Origin: Fontisubflavum oceani
GTDB taxonomy: Bacteria > Pseudomonadota > Alphaproteobacteria > Rhodobacterales > Rhodobacteraceae
Assembly (NCBI RefSeq): GCF_030407165.1
Contig: NZ_CP129111.1
Location: 930,001 to 994,000, forward strand
DNA length: 64,000 nucleotides
Reading direction: 5' to 3'
Every line of letters begins with the position of its first letter. Positions within the stretch are counted from its first letter, which is position 1. The position numbers and the translations under genes were made by a program. The notes under the pieces are model-generated. The model was not told where the DNA came from and did not search any database. It was given only the letters and a program-made list of their open reading frames with translations. This document shows positions 43,602-52,500 of the stretch, one piece after another.

Positions 43602-44221
43602 GGCGCCAAGGCGCAGCAGCCTGAGAGCATTTGCGTGCCCTCGGAGTCTTGCAGAACAAGCAGAGTCGAGATGCCAAACGCCCGGTCTGACATGCCATCG
43701 TTGCAGCTCTCGCGGCGCAGTGTTGCTGTGATCCGGCCAGTCTCGCCATCCCAAATCGCGCCGAACTGATCCGGGCCGCGCCCGGCGGCGGGGCCACTCC
43801 AAACCTCGGTATAAGTCGATTGCGAGAACCCCATATTGCTGAACACGGCGCTGCCGCCGGTGCGCTCCAGCGACCAAAAGGGTTCCGTTCCGAAACAAGA
43901 GAGCGGTGTCGGAAGCCCAAAAGACCAGATCGGGCCTGTGCGCTGCAGATAGAAGGCCGACGCCCAGCCCGATTGCTCTTGGAAGTTCAACCGCAACCAA
44001 CGTCCATTTGCGCTTACGCCAACGATTTCAACGCTATGCGTATTTGGCGAGAGGCTGCCAATGATGTCATGGCCGACGCCAGGGCCAGACCGGATGTTCA
44101 AGACATCGTCACTCGCCACGCCACGGACGTCATAAAGAGCGGGATACTCTTGTGCCTGTGCCCATCCAGCGATCAGACAAAAGAGGACGGCCCAGACCCA
44201 CCTCACCGTCCTGCGCTCCAA
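43598..44221 (-). CDS. Exported SH3-domain protein
   Basis: A 207-residue protein with a signal peptide (about residues 1-23, ending GWAQA) and a bacterial SH3 domain at about 30-95: DVLNIRSGPGVGHDIIG and GRWLRLNFQEQSGWAS, the usual murein- or peptide-binding kind. The C-terminal half (CFGTEPFWSLE; ATLRRESCNDGMSDRAFG) resembles a domain found in other exported proteins of this group, function unknown. It overlaps the permease gene upstream by 19 bases, so translation is probably coupled. Confidence 0.75.
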   Translation of the reverse strand: MERRTVRWVWAVLFCLIAGWAQAQEYPALYDVRGVASDDVLNIRSGPGVGHDIIGSLSPNTHSVEIVGVSANGRWLRLNFQEQSGWASAFYLQRTGPIWSFGLPTPLSCFGTEPFWSLERTGGSAVFSNMGFSQSTYTEVWSGPAAGRGPDQFGAIWDGETGRITATLRRESCNDGMSDRAFGISTLLVLQDSEGTQMLSGCCALAP

Positions 44222-45024
44222 CTGAGCGAGGCGTGTTTGCGGGTGTAGAACTCACCCATCAGGCCCAGCGTCAACATCGCGAGTGAGAAATAGAGCGGGT
44301 ATTCCCAGTTGCTGTGATGCGGGTTGTAGTTGACGAAAACCACGCCCCGCATTTGGTCGATAATATGGAAAAGCGGGTTCCAGTCGAACAGCCCGATCAT
44401 TGCGCTGGGCAACATGTTGGCAACAAACATTTTTCCCGAGGCGATCATGTTGGCGCGCACGTAGATCATCTGGATGATCGAGATCAAATCCGGTACCCAG
44501 GGTTTGAGAGCAAAGAGGATCACACCGATCGCGCAGCCGGAAAACCACGCCAAGAGATACATCAAGAAAGCCAAATCCCAATGCAAGATCTCGACCGGAT
44601 TGATCGCCACATGGATGACAAACAAGATCACAAAGAGCGAGATCGTCTGAAGGTACAGCGCCGAGAGAGCCGAGGAGAGGATGGCCACGATTGTGTTCAT
44701 CTGTGCATGCATCATCATCGGGCTGGCCGCCCCCTCGGAACCCATGACAGCCCCTAGCGCTTTAATATGGGTCAGATACAGAAAGATGCCGGTCAACAGA
44801 TAGATCATGAAGTCGCCGCGTATTGCGATACCGCGCGTGCCTAAGATGTTGAACATCAAATAGAAGGCCGCGATGAACAGAACTGACTGAAACATGCTTA
44901 CGATGATTGCCATAAACGCATTGCGATGCGTTTGGCGAACCTTCCGGGCCGCCGAGTGGAACGTCATCTCGGCCAGATTGAACATCATCCGGAAAGAAGA
45001 GTTCTGTCTTTTGGCTTCAAACAT
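44203..45024 (-). CDS. ABC-2 type transporter permease (polysaccharide export type)
   Basis: A 273-residue membrane protein with about six spans in the ABC-2 fold. It resembles the KpsM/Wzm permeases that export capsule or O-antigen, with RNAFMAIIVSMFQSVLFIAAFYLM near the N-terminus and the late MFVANMLPSAMIGLFDWNPLFHIIDQMRG segment. No ATP-binding partner gene (KpsT/Wzt) lies next to it in the window, which is unusual for this family. The start at 45024 (MFEAKRQ) is chosen because upstream residues do not resemble the family; an earlier ATG exists. Substrate unknown; the surrounding genes suggest a cell-surface glycan. Confidence 0.75.
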   Translation of the reverse strand: MFEAKRQNSSFRMMFNLAEMTFHSAARKVRQTHRNAFMAIIVSMFQSVLFIAAFYLMFNILGTRGIAIRGDFMIYLLTGIFLYLTHIKALGAVMGSEGAASPMMMHAQMNTIVAILSSALSALYLQTISLFVILFVIHVAINPVEILHWDLAFLMYLLAWFSGCAIGVILFALKPWVPDLISIIQMIYVRANMIASGKMFVANMLPSAMIGLFDWNPLFHIIDQMRGVVFVNYNPHHSNWEYPLYFSLAMLTLGLMGEFYTRKHASLSWSAGR

Positions 45025-45075
45025 GCAGGTGCCTAACGTGCCTCGGGGCGAACCCCGTCTTTGTGCAGGGATGTC

Positions 45076-45109
45076 TTGCCGTTTGCTCTTTGCCAAACGA
45101 TAACGGCAA
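45076..45109. promoter_or_regulatory. Palindromic promoter region between permease and cysQ
   Basis: TTGCCG (45076-45081) and GATAAC (45099-45104), 17 bases apart, could be the cysQ promoter. The same stretch is a nested inverted repeat: outer arms TTGCCG/CGGCAA (45076-45081 and 45104-45109) and inner arms CGTTTG/CAAACG (45080-45085 and 45094-45099). It may be an operator for a repressor acting on either divergent gene. Confidence 0.4.
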
Positions 45110-45149
45110 AGGCCTTAACTATCAATCTTGACCGCAAGGAGCGTCTCGC

Positions 45150-45947
45150 GTGGATTTCGAGAAAATCGAGCAGGTTTTTCGCAGGCTGGCCATCGAAGCC
45201 GGAACCCGGATCATGGAGATTTACGAGGCGGATGATTTCGATGTGAAGGTCAAATCGGACGCAAGCCCCGTCACCGAGGCGGATGAGGCGGCTGATGCGT
45301 TGATTTCCGCAGGTTTAAGAGCCGCCTTCCCCGACATCACGCTCGTCACCGAGGAGCAAGCCGCAAGCCACAGCCAGTCGGCGCGTGACTTCATCATCGT
45401 CGACCCGCTGGATGGCACCAAGGAGTTCATTCAACGCCGCGGAGACTTCACGGTGAACATCGCGCTGGTTCAAGATGGCGTACCGGTCCGCGGCGTCGTC
45501 TATGCGCCAGCGAAGGAACGCTTGTTCTACACTCGCGCGGATGGGCAAAGCGTTGAGGAGACCGGGGCGTTTGACCCTGATGTCGCTGGGCCGTGCGTGC
45601 CGATTTCGGTGTCTGACCCAGATGAAACGGCGCTCATGGTTGTGGCGTCGAAATCGCATCGCGATGCCGCGACAGACGCCTATATCGCGAAATACGATGT
45701 CGCGGATATGAAAAGCGCGGGCTCGTCGCTGAAATTCTGTTTGGTTGCAACGGGCGAGGCGGATTTATACCCGCGTCTTGGCCGGACCATGGAGTGGGAT
45801 ACCGCCGCCGGGGATGCTGTTCTGCGTGGCTCTGGCGGGTTAATGGTTCGCTTCGACGATCATGCAACCTTCACCTATGGCAAGCCCGGCTATGAGAACT
45901 CGTTCTTCATTGCCTTCGCCCCAGGCATCGCGTTGCACTTGGCATGA
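45150..45947 (+). CDS. cysQ: 3'(2'),5'-bisphosphate nucleotidase CysQ
   Basis: A 265-residue magnesium-dependent phosphatase of the inositol monophosphatase superfamily that hydrolyses 3'-phosphoadenosine 5'-phosphate, a by-product of sulfate assimilation. Metal-binding motifs are VDPLDGTKEFIQR and the later EWDTAAGDAVLR; the N-terminal glutamate lies in TEEQAASH. The GTG start has AAGGAG eight bases upstream. Its stop overlaps the kdsB ATG by four bases. Confidence 0.92.
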   Translation: MDFEKIEQVFRRLAIEAGTRIMEIYEADDFDVKVKSDASPVTEADEAADALISAGLRAAFPDITLVTEEQAASHSQSARDFIIVDPLDGTKEFIQRRGDFTVNIALVQDGVPVRGVVYAPAKERLFYTRADGQSVEETGAFDPDVAGPCVPISVSDPDETALMVVASKSHRDAATDAYIAKYDVADMKSAGSSLKFCLVATGEADLYPRLGRTMEWDTAAGDAVLRGSGGLMVRFDDHATFTYGKPGYENSFFIAFAPGIALHLA

Positions 45948-46744
45948 GTGTGGTATGCATCATTCCTGCGCGATACGCGTCGAGCCGATATCCGGGCAAA
46001 CCGCTTGCGATGTTGCGCGGGGCGACCGGCCAATCTCAGAGCCTGATTGAGCGGAGCTGGCGGGCTGCCACAGAGGTGAATGGGTTCGACGCGATTTATG
46101 TGGCGACGGATGATGACCGGATTGCCGATGTGTCGAAGACATTTGGAGCCGATGTTCTGATGACCTCGGAAACCTGCTCCAACGGCACAGAACGGTGTGC
46201 CGAGGCTTTGGGACTGCTCGGTGATGATGTTGAGATGGTGGTCAACCTGCAAGGCGATGCGCCGCTGACGCCGGCCTGGTTTCTCGAAGATCTGGTTGCC
46301 GGTCTACGGGCGGCGCCGCAGGCCGTCGTGGCGACGCCGGTCTTGCGCTGCGATGGGACGACCTTGACGGCCTTAAAGGCAGACCGGATGGCGGGCCGGG
46401 TCGGCGGCACCACAGCGGTTTTCGATGAGAAGTCCCACGCGCTTTACTTCTCGAAAGAGGTGATTCCCTTCACAGCCGAGGCGTATGAGGCTGATGCAGA
46501 GACGCCAGTCTTTCACCATGTGGGTGTCTATGCCTACCGACCGGATGCGCTAAGAGATTATCCGACTCTCGCTCCGGGTATTTTGGAGCAGATGGAAGGT
46601 CTCGAACAACTCCGGTTTTTGGAGCATGGCCATGATATCCTGTGCGTCGAAGTTGCGGCAAAGGGCCGTCAGTTCTGGGAGCTCAACAACCCTGAGGACG
46701 TGCCCCGGATCGAAGCGATGATGGCTGAGATGGAAATGCCGTGA
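45944..46744 (+). CDS. kdsB: 3-deoxy-manno-octulosonate cytidylyltransferase
   Basis: A 266-residue enzyme that activates Kdo as CMP-Kdo for lipopolysaccharide inner core synthesis. The CTP-binding opening IPARYASSRYPGKPLA is diagnostic, followed by VYVATDD-like and EMVVNLQGDAPL motifs, KSHALYFSKEVIPF and QLRFLEHGHDI. Slightly longer than E. coli KdsB, as usual in this group. Coupled to cysQ by a four-base overlap. Confirms a Kdo-containing LPS. Confidence 0.94.
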   Translation: MSVVCIIPARYASSRYPGKPLAMLRGATGQSQSLIERSWRAATEVNGFDAIYVATDDDRIADVSKTFGADVLMTSETCSNGTERCAEALGLLGDDVEMVVNLQGDAPLTPAWFLEDLVAGLRAAPQAVVATPVLRCDGTTLTALKADRMAGRVGGTTAVFDEKSHALYFSKEVIPFTAEAYEADAETPVFHHVGVYAYRPDALRDYPTLAPGILEQMEGLEQLRFLEHGHDILCVEVAAKGRQFWELNNPEDVPRIEAMMAEMEMP

Positions 46745-46992
46745 TCTCATCAAGAGGACCTCTCTTGCATGGCGGCGCAATAGGTGACGCCGGAGGTCTG
46801 GCGTGCCGCCATGGAACCGCGCGGACAGATTGCCGCGAATGCTGAAATTGAGCTCTATTGTAGAAATTTCACCTTTTGTTGCGCGGGTTGAGCTATTACC
46901 GGTTTAGAGGACCATTTTTAGGCATGCTGCGCCCGGTTCCGCACGAATGACGGACGACCGATCGGCGCGGCCCAACAGTCAGCGGTGGAATA

Positions 46993-47886
46993 ATGAAAAA
47001 GCGCGTAACAAAAGCGATCTTTCCTGTGGCGGGGCTTGGCACACGTTTCTTGCCAGCGACCAAATCGATCCCGAAAGAGATCATGACCTTGGTCGACCGC
47101 CCGTTGATCCAATATGCGATTGATGAGGCGCGCGCAGCCGGGATCAAGGAATTCATCTTTGTCACGTCGCGCGGCAAGAGTGCCCTTGAAGACTATTTCG
47201 ATCACTCGCCCGAGCTCGAAAGTTCCCTGCGCAAGAAGGGCAAGACTGATCTGCTCGAAACACTGAAATCGACCAATATGGAGAGCGGCGCGATTGCCTA
47301 TTTGCGGCAACACAGAGCGCTGGGTTTGGGCCACGCGGTTTGGTGCGCGCGCCGCCTTTTGGCCGATGAACCCTTCGCGGTGATCTTGCCGGATGACGTC
47401 ATTGCGGCTGAGAAACCGTGCTTACAGCAGATGGTTGAAGTTCATGCTGAGACTGGCGGCAATATGGTTGCCGCCATGGAGGTTCCGGCAGAGAAAGCCT
47501 CCGCCTATGGGGTTCTGGACATCAAGGAAGACATGGGCTCCGTCGTGTCGGTGCAAGGCATGGTGGAAAAGCCGCCCATGGGTGAAGCGCCGTCGAACTT
47601 GGCCGTGATCGGGCGGTATATCCTGACGCCGAACATTATGAGCAATCTCAACAAGATCAAATCCGGCTCCGGCGGTGAGGTTCAGTTGACCGATGCGATC
47701 GCGCAAGAAATTGACATCTCTGGCAATGTCTATGGATACCGGTTCCGAGGTCAACGGTTTGATTGTGGCTCCAAGGCCGGGTTCCTTCAAGCGACGGTGG
47801 CATTCGGCCTAGCGCGTGAAGAGTTGCGCGATGAGTTTTCGCAGTATCTTGGCGAACTGATGGCGTCACAAGACGCCGCACAATAG
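46993..47886 (+). CDS. galU: UTP-glucose-1-phosphate uridylyltransferase
   Basis: A 297-residue enzyme that makes UDP-glucose from UTP and glucose-1-phosphate for surface polysaccharides. The nucleotidyltransferase motif AVFPVAGLGTRFLPATKSIPKE-type sequence begins at residue 8, then LPDDVIAAEKPCLQQM and VEKPPMGEAPSNLAVIGRY. Length is typical of bacterial GalU. Lies upstream of the glycosyltransferase genes on the same strand, which probably use its product or relatives. Confidence 0.95.
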   Translation: MKKRVTKAIFPVAGLGTRFLPATKSIPKEIMTLVDRPLIQYAIDEARAAGIKEFIFVTSRGKSALEDYFDHSPELESSLRKKGKTDLLETLKSTNMESGAIAYLRQHRALGLGHAVWCARRLLADEPFAVILPDDVIAAEKPCLQQMVEVHAETGGNMVAAMEVPAEKASAYGVLDIKEDMGSVVSVQGMVEKPPMGEAPSNLAVIGRYILTPNIMSNLNKIKSGSGGEVQLTDAIAQEIDISGNVYGYRFRGQRFDCGSKAGFLQATVAFGLAREELRDEFSQYLGELMASQDAAQ

Positions 47887-47932
47887 GTTATCTTGTTGGG
47901 CACCATTTGTTCGCAAACCTGATCCAGCCAAA

Positions 47933-48955
47933 ATGAGCCGTCTTGCCAACATGCGCGCCGCCTATCGCCTGAGATGGAAACGGCGCGAGTTGCTCTATCG
48001 GGCCTATCGTCTGCGGGGTGAGATCACCTGCCAGAAGGACCGTACAGATCAGATCAAGCCCGACATGGTCCTGGGCTTCTCCACCGTCCGCAATGAATAT
48101 GAGCGCTTGCCTCATTTTCTGGCGCATCATCGTGCGCTTGGTGTGGGCCATTTCTTTATCGTCGCCAATGACTCTACCGATCAGACAATTCCGTTCTTGA
48201 ACGAGCAGAGCGATGTATCGTTATGGACAACCGACCATAGCTACAAAGCGTCTCGATTTGGCATGGATTGGTTGACCTGGCTTCTGATCCGTTTCGGGCA
48301 GGGGCGTTGGTGTCTGACGTTGGATGCCGATGAATTGTTGGTCTATCCGCATTGCGACAGTCGTGGGTTGAGTGCGCTTGTGGCCGAACTGGAGAGGCGT
48401 GGCCAGCCGTCATTTGGCGCACTGATGATCGATCTGTATCCAAAGGGTCCTGTGGGCGACCAAAGCTTCGAGGCGGGAAGCGACCCATTAGACTGCATCG
48501 CATGGTTTGATGCCGACAACTACCGCCGCACAGCGCAGCCGCATCTGCACAACAATCTCATTCAAGGTGGTGCCCGCGACCGCTTGTTTTTTGAGGCAAC
48601 TCCCAGACGCGCGCCGACGATGAACAAGACGCCTTTGGTCAAATGGCACTGGCGTTACGCATATATGAACTCAACACATACTCTGCTGCCGCCACGGCTC
48701 AATCGGGTCTTTTCCGAACCAGGGTTTGATCGGCTGTCAGGTGCGTTGCTTCATACAAAGTTCCTGCCTTCGATCGTCGAAAGATCGGTTGAGGAACGCG
48801 CGCGGAAACAGCATTTTGCCCGCAGCGAAGCGCATACCGACTATTATGAAGCCTTGGTGGCAAACCCCGATCTTTGGGCGCCGACATCCTGTCGTTATGA
48901 CAACTGGTGGCAGTTGGTCGACCTGGGGCTTATGTCTGATGGTGGATGGCGATAG
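47933..48955 (+). CDS. Glycosyltransferase family 2 protein (first of two paralogues)
   Basis: A 340-residue GT-A type glycosyltransferase of the short family-2 form seen with marine alphaproteobacterial polysaccharide genes. FSTVRNEYERLPHFLAHH with the catalytic-type motif LDADELLVYP and a sugar nucleotide region HFFIVANDSTDQT. The N-terminus is basic (RLRWKRREL). No membrane segment. It shares the whole domain with the protein at 49134, pattern by pattern (SYKASRFGMDW, LYPKGP, NKTPLVKW), so the two arose by duplication. Product unknown, likely a surface glycan. Confidence 0.8.
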   Translation: MSRLANMRAAYRLRWKRRELLYRAYRLRGEITCQKDRTDQIKPDMVLGFSTVRNEYERLPHFLAHHRALGVGHFFIVANDSTDQTIPFLNEQSDVSLWTTDHSYKASRFGMDWLTWLLIRFGQGRWCLTLDADELLVYPHCDSRGLSALVAELERRGQPSFGALMIDLYPKGPVGDQSFEAGSDPLDCIAWFDADNYRRTAQPHLHNNLIQGGARDRLFFEATPRRAPTMNKTPLVKWHWRYAYMNSTHTLLPPRLNRVFSEPGFDRLSGALLHTKFLPSIVERSVEERARKQHFARSEAHTDYYEALVANPDLWAPTSCRYDNWWQLVDLGLMSDGGWR

Positions 48956-49133
48956 ACGGCCAAACTAACTCTTCATTTATCTTGTCACGCTATGGCTGAT
49001 CTTGGTGGCCCGCTGGGGTTGCCTCTGTTTCGGATCGACAGATGAAGGATAGATAAAAGTCTTCTCCTGTTGCATAAGTCTCTAAGCAAAGAAAATGATG
49101 GCGATCTGAGGCTTCCTGGTAGGTGGATACAGG

Positions 49134-50144
49134 TTGAGCATACTGAACTCCTACAAAATGCGCCTGCGTCGTAAGCGGCTGGTGCTCCGCGCCCTTCTGA
49201 AACGGAGGGAGTTGGAACTTGTCGCGGATCGAACGGACAGGATCAAACTCGCAGACCTGCTATGCTTTGCGACGTTTCGGAACGAACGCCCGAGGTTGCC
49301 CTACTTTCTCGACTACTATCGTGACCGTGGGGTTGGGCATTTTCTGTTTGTCGACAATGACAGTGAGGATGGCAGCCGCGAATATGTGATGGGTCAGCCA
49401 GATTGCTCTGTCTGGACCACACATGGGAGCTATAAAGCCTCCCGTTTTGGTGTGGATTGGATCAACAGTTTGCTGATGACCTATGCCGACGGTCATTGGG
49501 CGCTGACAGTCGATGTGGACGAGTTTCTGGTCTATCCCTTTTGTGACACCCGGCCGATCCCTGCGCTGACCGACTGGTTGGATGCCTCATCGGTGAAGTC
49601 TTTCGGCACCATGATTTTGGATATGTATCCGAAGGGAAACCTATCTGCGCAACCCTATCGGGAAGGACAAAATCCATTCGAGATTGCGTGCTGGTTTGAC
49701 CCCGGAAACTACACGATTTCTCGGAATTGGGAGTTCCGCAATCTCTGGATTCAAGGCGGGCCGCGCCGCCGGGTCTTCTTTGCGGATCAGCCTAAGAAGG
49801 CGCCAGCGCTGAACAAGATTCCCCTAGTGCGGTGGCAGAAGAGATACGCTTATGCCAGTTCGACCCATATGCTGCTGCCCCGAGGTTTAAACCTTGTCTT
49901 CGATGAGTCGGGCGGCGAGAAGACGTCGGGTGTGCTGATGCACGCCAAGTTTATCGACACGTTTTCGGCCAAGACCAATGAAGAGATCAAACGCGGTCAG
50001 CATTATGCCGATGGCGTCGAATACAAAGCGTATCACGACGGTCTTCAGGAAGATCTCGCCTTCTGGTGCAAGTGGTCAGAACGCTACATCAACTGGCGGC
50101 AGCTTGAGATTCTGGGCCTGATGTCCAAAGGAAACTGGGCATGA
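49134..50144 (+). CDS. Glycosyltransferase family 2 protein (second of two paralogues)
   Basis: A 336-residue paralogue of the upstream enzyme, collinear with it over the whole length: FATFRNERPRLPYFLDYY, HFLFVDNDSEDGS, the VDVDEFLVYP acidic motif, MYPKGN and NKIPLVRW. Divergence is clear enough that donors or acceptors may differ. Start is a TTG (no better ATG fits the paralogue alignment); an ATG at 49158 is possible. Its stop overlaps the GT14 gene's start by four bases, so those two are coupled. Confidence 0.8.
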   Translation: MSILNSYKMRLRRKRLVLRALLKRRELELVADRTDRIKLADLLCFATFRNERPRLPYFLDYYRDRGVGHFLFVDNDSEDGSREYVMGQPDCSVWTTHGSYKASRFGVDWINSLLMTYADGHWALTVDVDEFLVYPFCDTRPIPALTDWLDASSVKSFGTMILDMYPKGNLSAQPYREGQNPFEIACWFDPGNYTISRNWEFRNLWIQGGPRRRVFFADQPKKAPALNKIPLVRWQKRYAYASSTHMLLPRGLNLVFDESGGEKTSGVLMHAKFIDTFSAKTNEEIKRGQHYADGVEYKAYHDGLQEDLAFWCKWSERYINWRQLEILGLMSKGNWA

Positions 50145-51844
50145 GTACGGTCGGCTTTGTCATGCTCTGCCATACTGCGCTGGATCGAGCGGCGCAGGTG
50201 GCGCGCCATTGGGCCGAGCAAGATTGCCCGGTGGTGATTCATCTGGATCGGCGCGTTGATAAGGCGTCTTCCGAGAAATTGCGGTCGGATCTGAAGGACT
50301 GCGGCAATATCCGGTTCTCCAAACGTCACAGATGCGAATGGGGCACGTGGTCCCTTGTTGCGGCGTCGCAAACCGCCTCCGAAGTCATGCTGGCCGAGTT
50401 TCCGGACGTCAGACATATCTATCTGGCCAGCGGCTCTTGCTTGCCGCTGCGCCCGGTTGATGAGTTGCGGGAGTATCTGAAAGCGCGCCCCCGGACAGAT
50501 TTCATCGAAAGCGTGACAACCCAAGACGTCGACTGGACGGTTGGAGGCCTCAACGCGGAGCGGTTTCAGCTCCGTTTCCCATTTTCTTGGAAGCGGAACC
50601 GGCTTCTGTTCGATCGGTATGTGGAACTTCAGCGGCGGGTCGGCTTCACCCGCAAAATACCCGAAAACTTGGTGCCGCATCTGGGCTCCCAATGGTGGTG
50701 CCTGACCCGACAAACCCTCTCAGCGATTTTGCAAGATCCGGCACGGAAGATCCACGACGCCTATTTCAAGCGGGTCTGGATCCCGGATGAAAGCTACTAT
50801 CAGACGATTGCCCGGCTATATTCGACGCGGATTGAAAGCCGGTCTCTGACGCTCTCAAAGTTTGATTTCCAGGGTAAACCGCATGTGTTCTACGATGATC
50901 ACTTGCATCTTCTTCGGCGATCCGACTGTTTTGTTGCCCGCAAGGCTTGGCCGCAGGCAGACCGACTCTACGAGACCTTTCTCGGGCCGAACCACCGTGA
51001 GTCGCAAATGGCTGAGCCGGCGCCTGGCAAGATCGACCGCGTGTTTGCAAAAGCGCTTGAGCGGCGCACACGCGGACGCGCAGGGCTCTATATGCACAGC
51101 CGGTTTCCACGCCTGGATTTGGAGAACGGTAAAACCTGCGCCCGATATTCCGTCTTTCAGGGGTTCAATGATCTTTTCGAGGATTTTGAGCCCTGGCTCT
51201 CTCGTCGTCTCGGCACTCGCGTTCATGGCAGCCTGTTTGATCCGGTCCGTGCCCGATTTGCCGGCGACGCCGATATCTATGCTGGCTGCCTTCCGGCGAC
51301 CGCGGCGCTTCGCGATGACAACCCTGAGATGTTCCTGACCAGTCTGATCTGGAACACACGTGGCGAGCGGCAGGTTTTTCAATTCAGCCCCCGGGACAAT
51401 CAGAGAATCTGTTGGTTTCTCTCGACCGATAGCAACGCGCAGATCTCCGTGATTACGGGGGCCTGGGCTGTTCCGCTTTACCTCTCGAATCGAGATTTCT
51501 CCGATATTCGAAAAGAAGCGGCGTTGATGCAGAAGCGCGAAGTTGAGTTCGTGAACCGGTTGCGGAACATCGGAACCCGCGCCGACGTGCGGGTTTGGAG
51601 CTTGGCGGAGTTTATCGAAGAGCCGATGGAAAATCTGCAAAGCATTCTTGATGCGATGGATGGCCCCTCGGCCCCGCGTCTGACCGAAGCACCGCGCATG
51701 GCCAATCTGGACGGGTTCGGGCAGTTCCTACAGAATCTCAAAAACCAGGGTATGAAACCGTTCGTGATGGGGGATTTCCCAGCGACGAATGTCGAAATGC
51801 ACCAACCAACTGGGGGTCCGCGCCCGTATCTGGTGAAGAAGTAA
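50141..51844 (+). CDS. Beta-1,6-N-acetylglucosaminyltransferase-like protein (GT14 / branching type) with C-terminal DUF5928-like region
   Basis: A 567-residue protein. The first half resembles the core-2/I-branching N-acetylglucosaminyltransferase family (GT14): FVMLCHTALDRAAQVARHW opens, followed by HLDRRVDK, HIYLASGSCLPLRPVDEL, LGSQWWCLTRQTL and WIPDESYYQTI, the last with the catalytic-type acidic pair. The second half (from about residue 290) carries a region like DUF5928 seen fused to this enzyme in Rhodobacteraceae; its role is unknown. Start overlaps the GT2 gene. Together the three genes look like a glycan assembly cassette. Confidence 0.8.
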   Translation: MSTVGFVMLCHTALDRAAQVARHWAEQDCPVVIHLDRRVDKASSEKLRSDLKDCGNIRFSKRHRCEWGTWSLVAASQTASEVMLAEFPDVRHIYLASGSCLPLRPVDELREYLKARPRTDFIESVTTQDVDWTVGGLNAERFQLRFPFSWKRNRLLFDRYVELQRRVGFTRKIPENLVPHLGSQWWCLTRQTLSAILQDPARKIHDAYFKRVWIPDESYYQTIARLYSTRIESRSLTLSKFDFQGKPHVFYDDHLHLLRRSDCFVARKAWPQADRLYETFLGPNHRESQMAEPAPGKIDRVFAKALERRTRGRAGLYMHSRFPRLDLENGKTCARYSVFQGFNDLFEDFEPWLSRRLGTRVHGSLFDPVRARFAGDADIYAGCLPATAALRDDNPEMFLTSLIWNTRGERQVFQFSPRDNQRICWFLSTDSNAQISVITGAWAVPLYLSNRDFSDIRKEAALMQKREVEFVNRLRNIGTRADVRVWSLAEFIEEPMENLQSILDAMDGPSAPRLTEAPRMANLDGFGQFLQNLKNQGMKPFVMGDFPATNVEMHQPTGGPRPYLVKK

Positions 51845-51998
51845 CTGCTTTCGCCAAGAGGATATCGGCGGCGGTCGAAAACGATGCACTTTGCCCAAAG
51901 AAACGGATTGATCGCGCTTCTATGCAAAGAAGCGGCGATGGAAGTTGATCGCCGCGTCTGTATCAATTTCGGCTACCGCTACTGGGATCGGCTCTAGA

Positions 51999-52463
51999 TC
52001 AGGCAGCTTGCGTGGCCATATCACCCGTAATCAGCGTGTGCAGCGTGGCTGGATCGGAGTTGGCCCGCAGCTTTGCGCAGAGGGCCGGATTTCGCAATGT
52101 GCGAGACACAAGCGCCAACGCTTTGAGGTGATCCACGCCGGTATTCGCGGGCGCAAATAACGCAAAGACCAGATCGACGGGCTGCCGATCGACTGAATCA
52201 AAGTCGATCGGCTTGTCGAGTTTCAAAAATGCACCGCAGACCTCTTTGAGATCGGTCAGACGCGCATGCGGCAAGGCAACGCCATGGCCGACACCCGTTG
52301 GTCCCAAGCTCTCCCGATCCTGCAGGGCATCGAAAATGCGGCCAGCGGGTAAGCCCACAAGGCCTTCCGCCACATCAGAGATGGTTTGCATCAAACGTTT
52401 CTTGCTCGTGACATCAGAAACAACCTTAATGCTCTGCGGTTTGAGCAGCGTCGCCAAATCCAT
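51999..52463 (-). CDS. ptsN: Nitrogen-regulatory PTS IIA component PtsN
   Basis: A 154-residue IIA(Ntr) protein of the nitrogen phosphotransferase system; it takes phosphate from Npr and signals nitrogen, carbon and potassium status. The phosphorylated histidine lies in GVALPHARL, preceded by LQDRESLGPTGVGHG, as in the family. The ATG at 52463 (MDLATLLKP) is chosen because the upstream in-frame extension has no similarity. It follows hpf on the same strand, the common hpf-ptsN pairing, though no rpoN is adjacent here. Confidence 0.93.
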   Translation of the reverse strand: MDLATLLKPQSIKVVSDVTSKKRLMQTISDVAEGLVGLPAGRIFDALQDRESLGPTGVGHGVALPHARLTDLKEVCGAFLKLDKPIDFDSVDRQPVDLVFALFAPANTGVDHLKALALVSRTLRNPALCAKLRANSDPATLHTLITGDMATQAA

Positions 52464-52500
52464 GTCTGATCCTATCCTCGCGCGTGCGGCGCGTGCTCCG

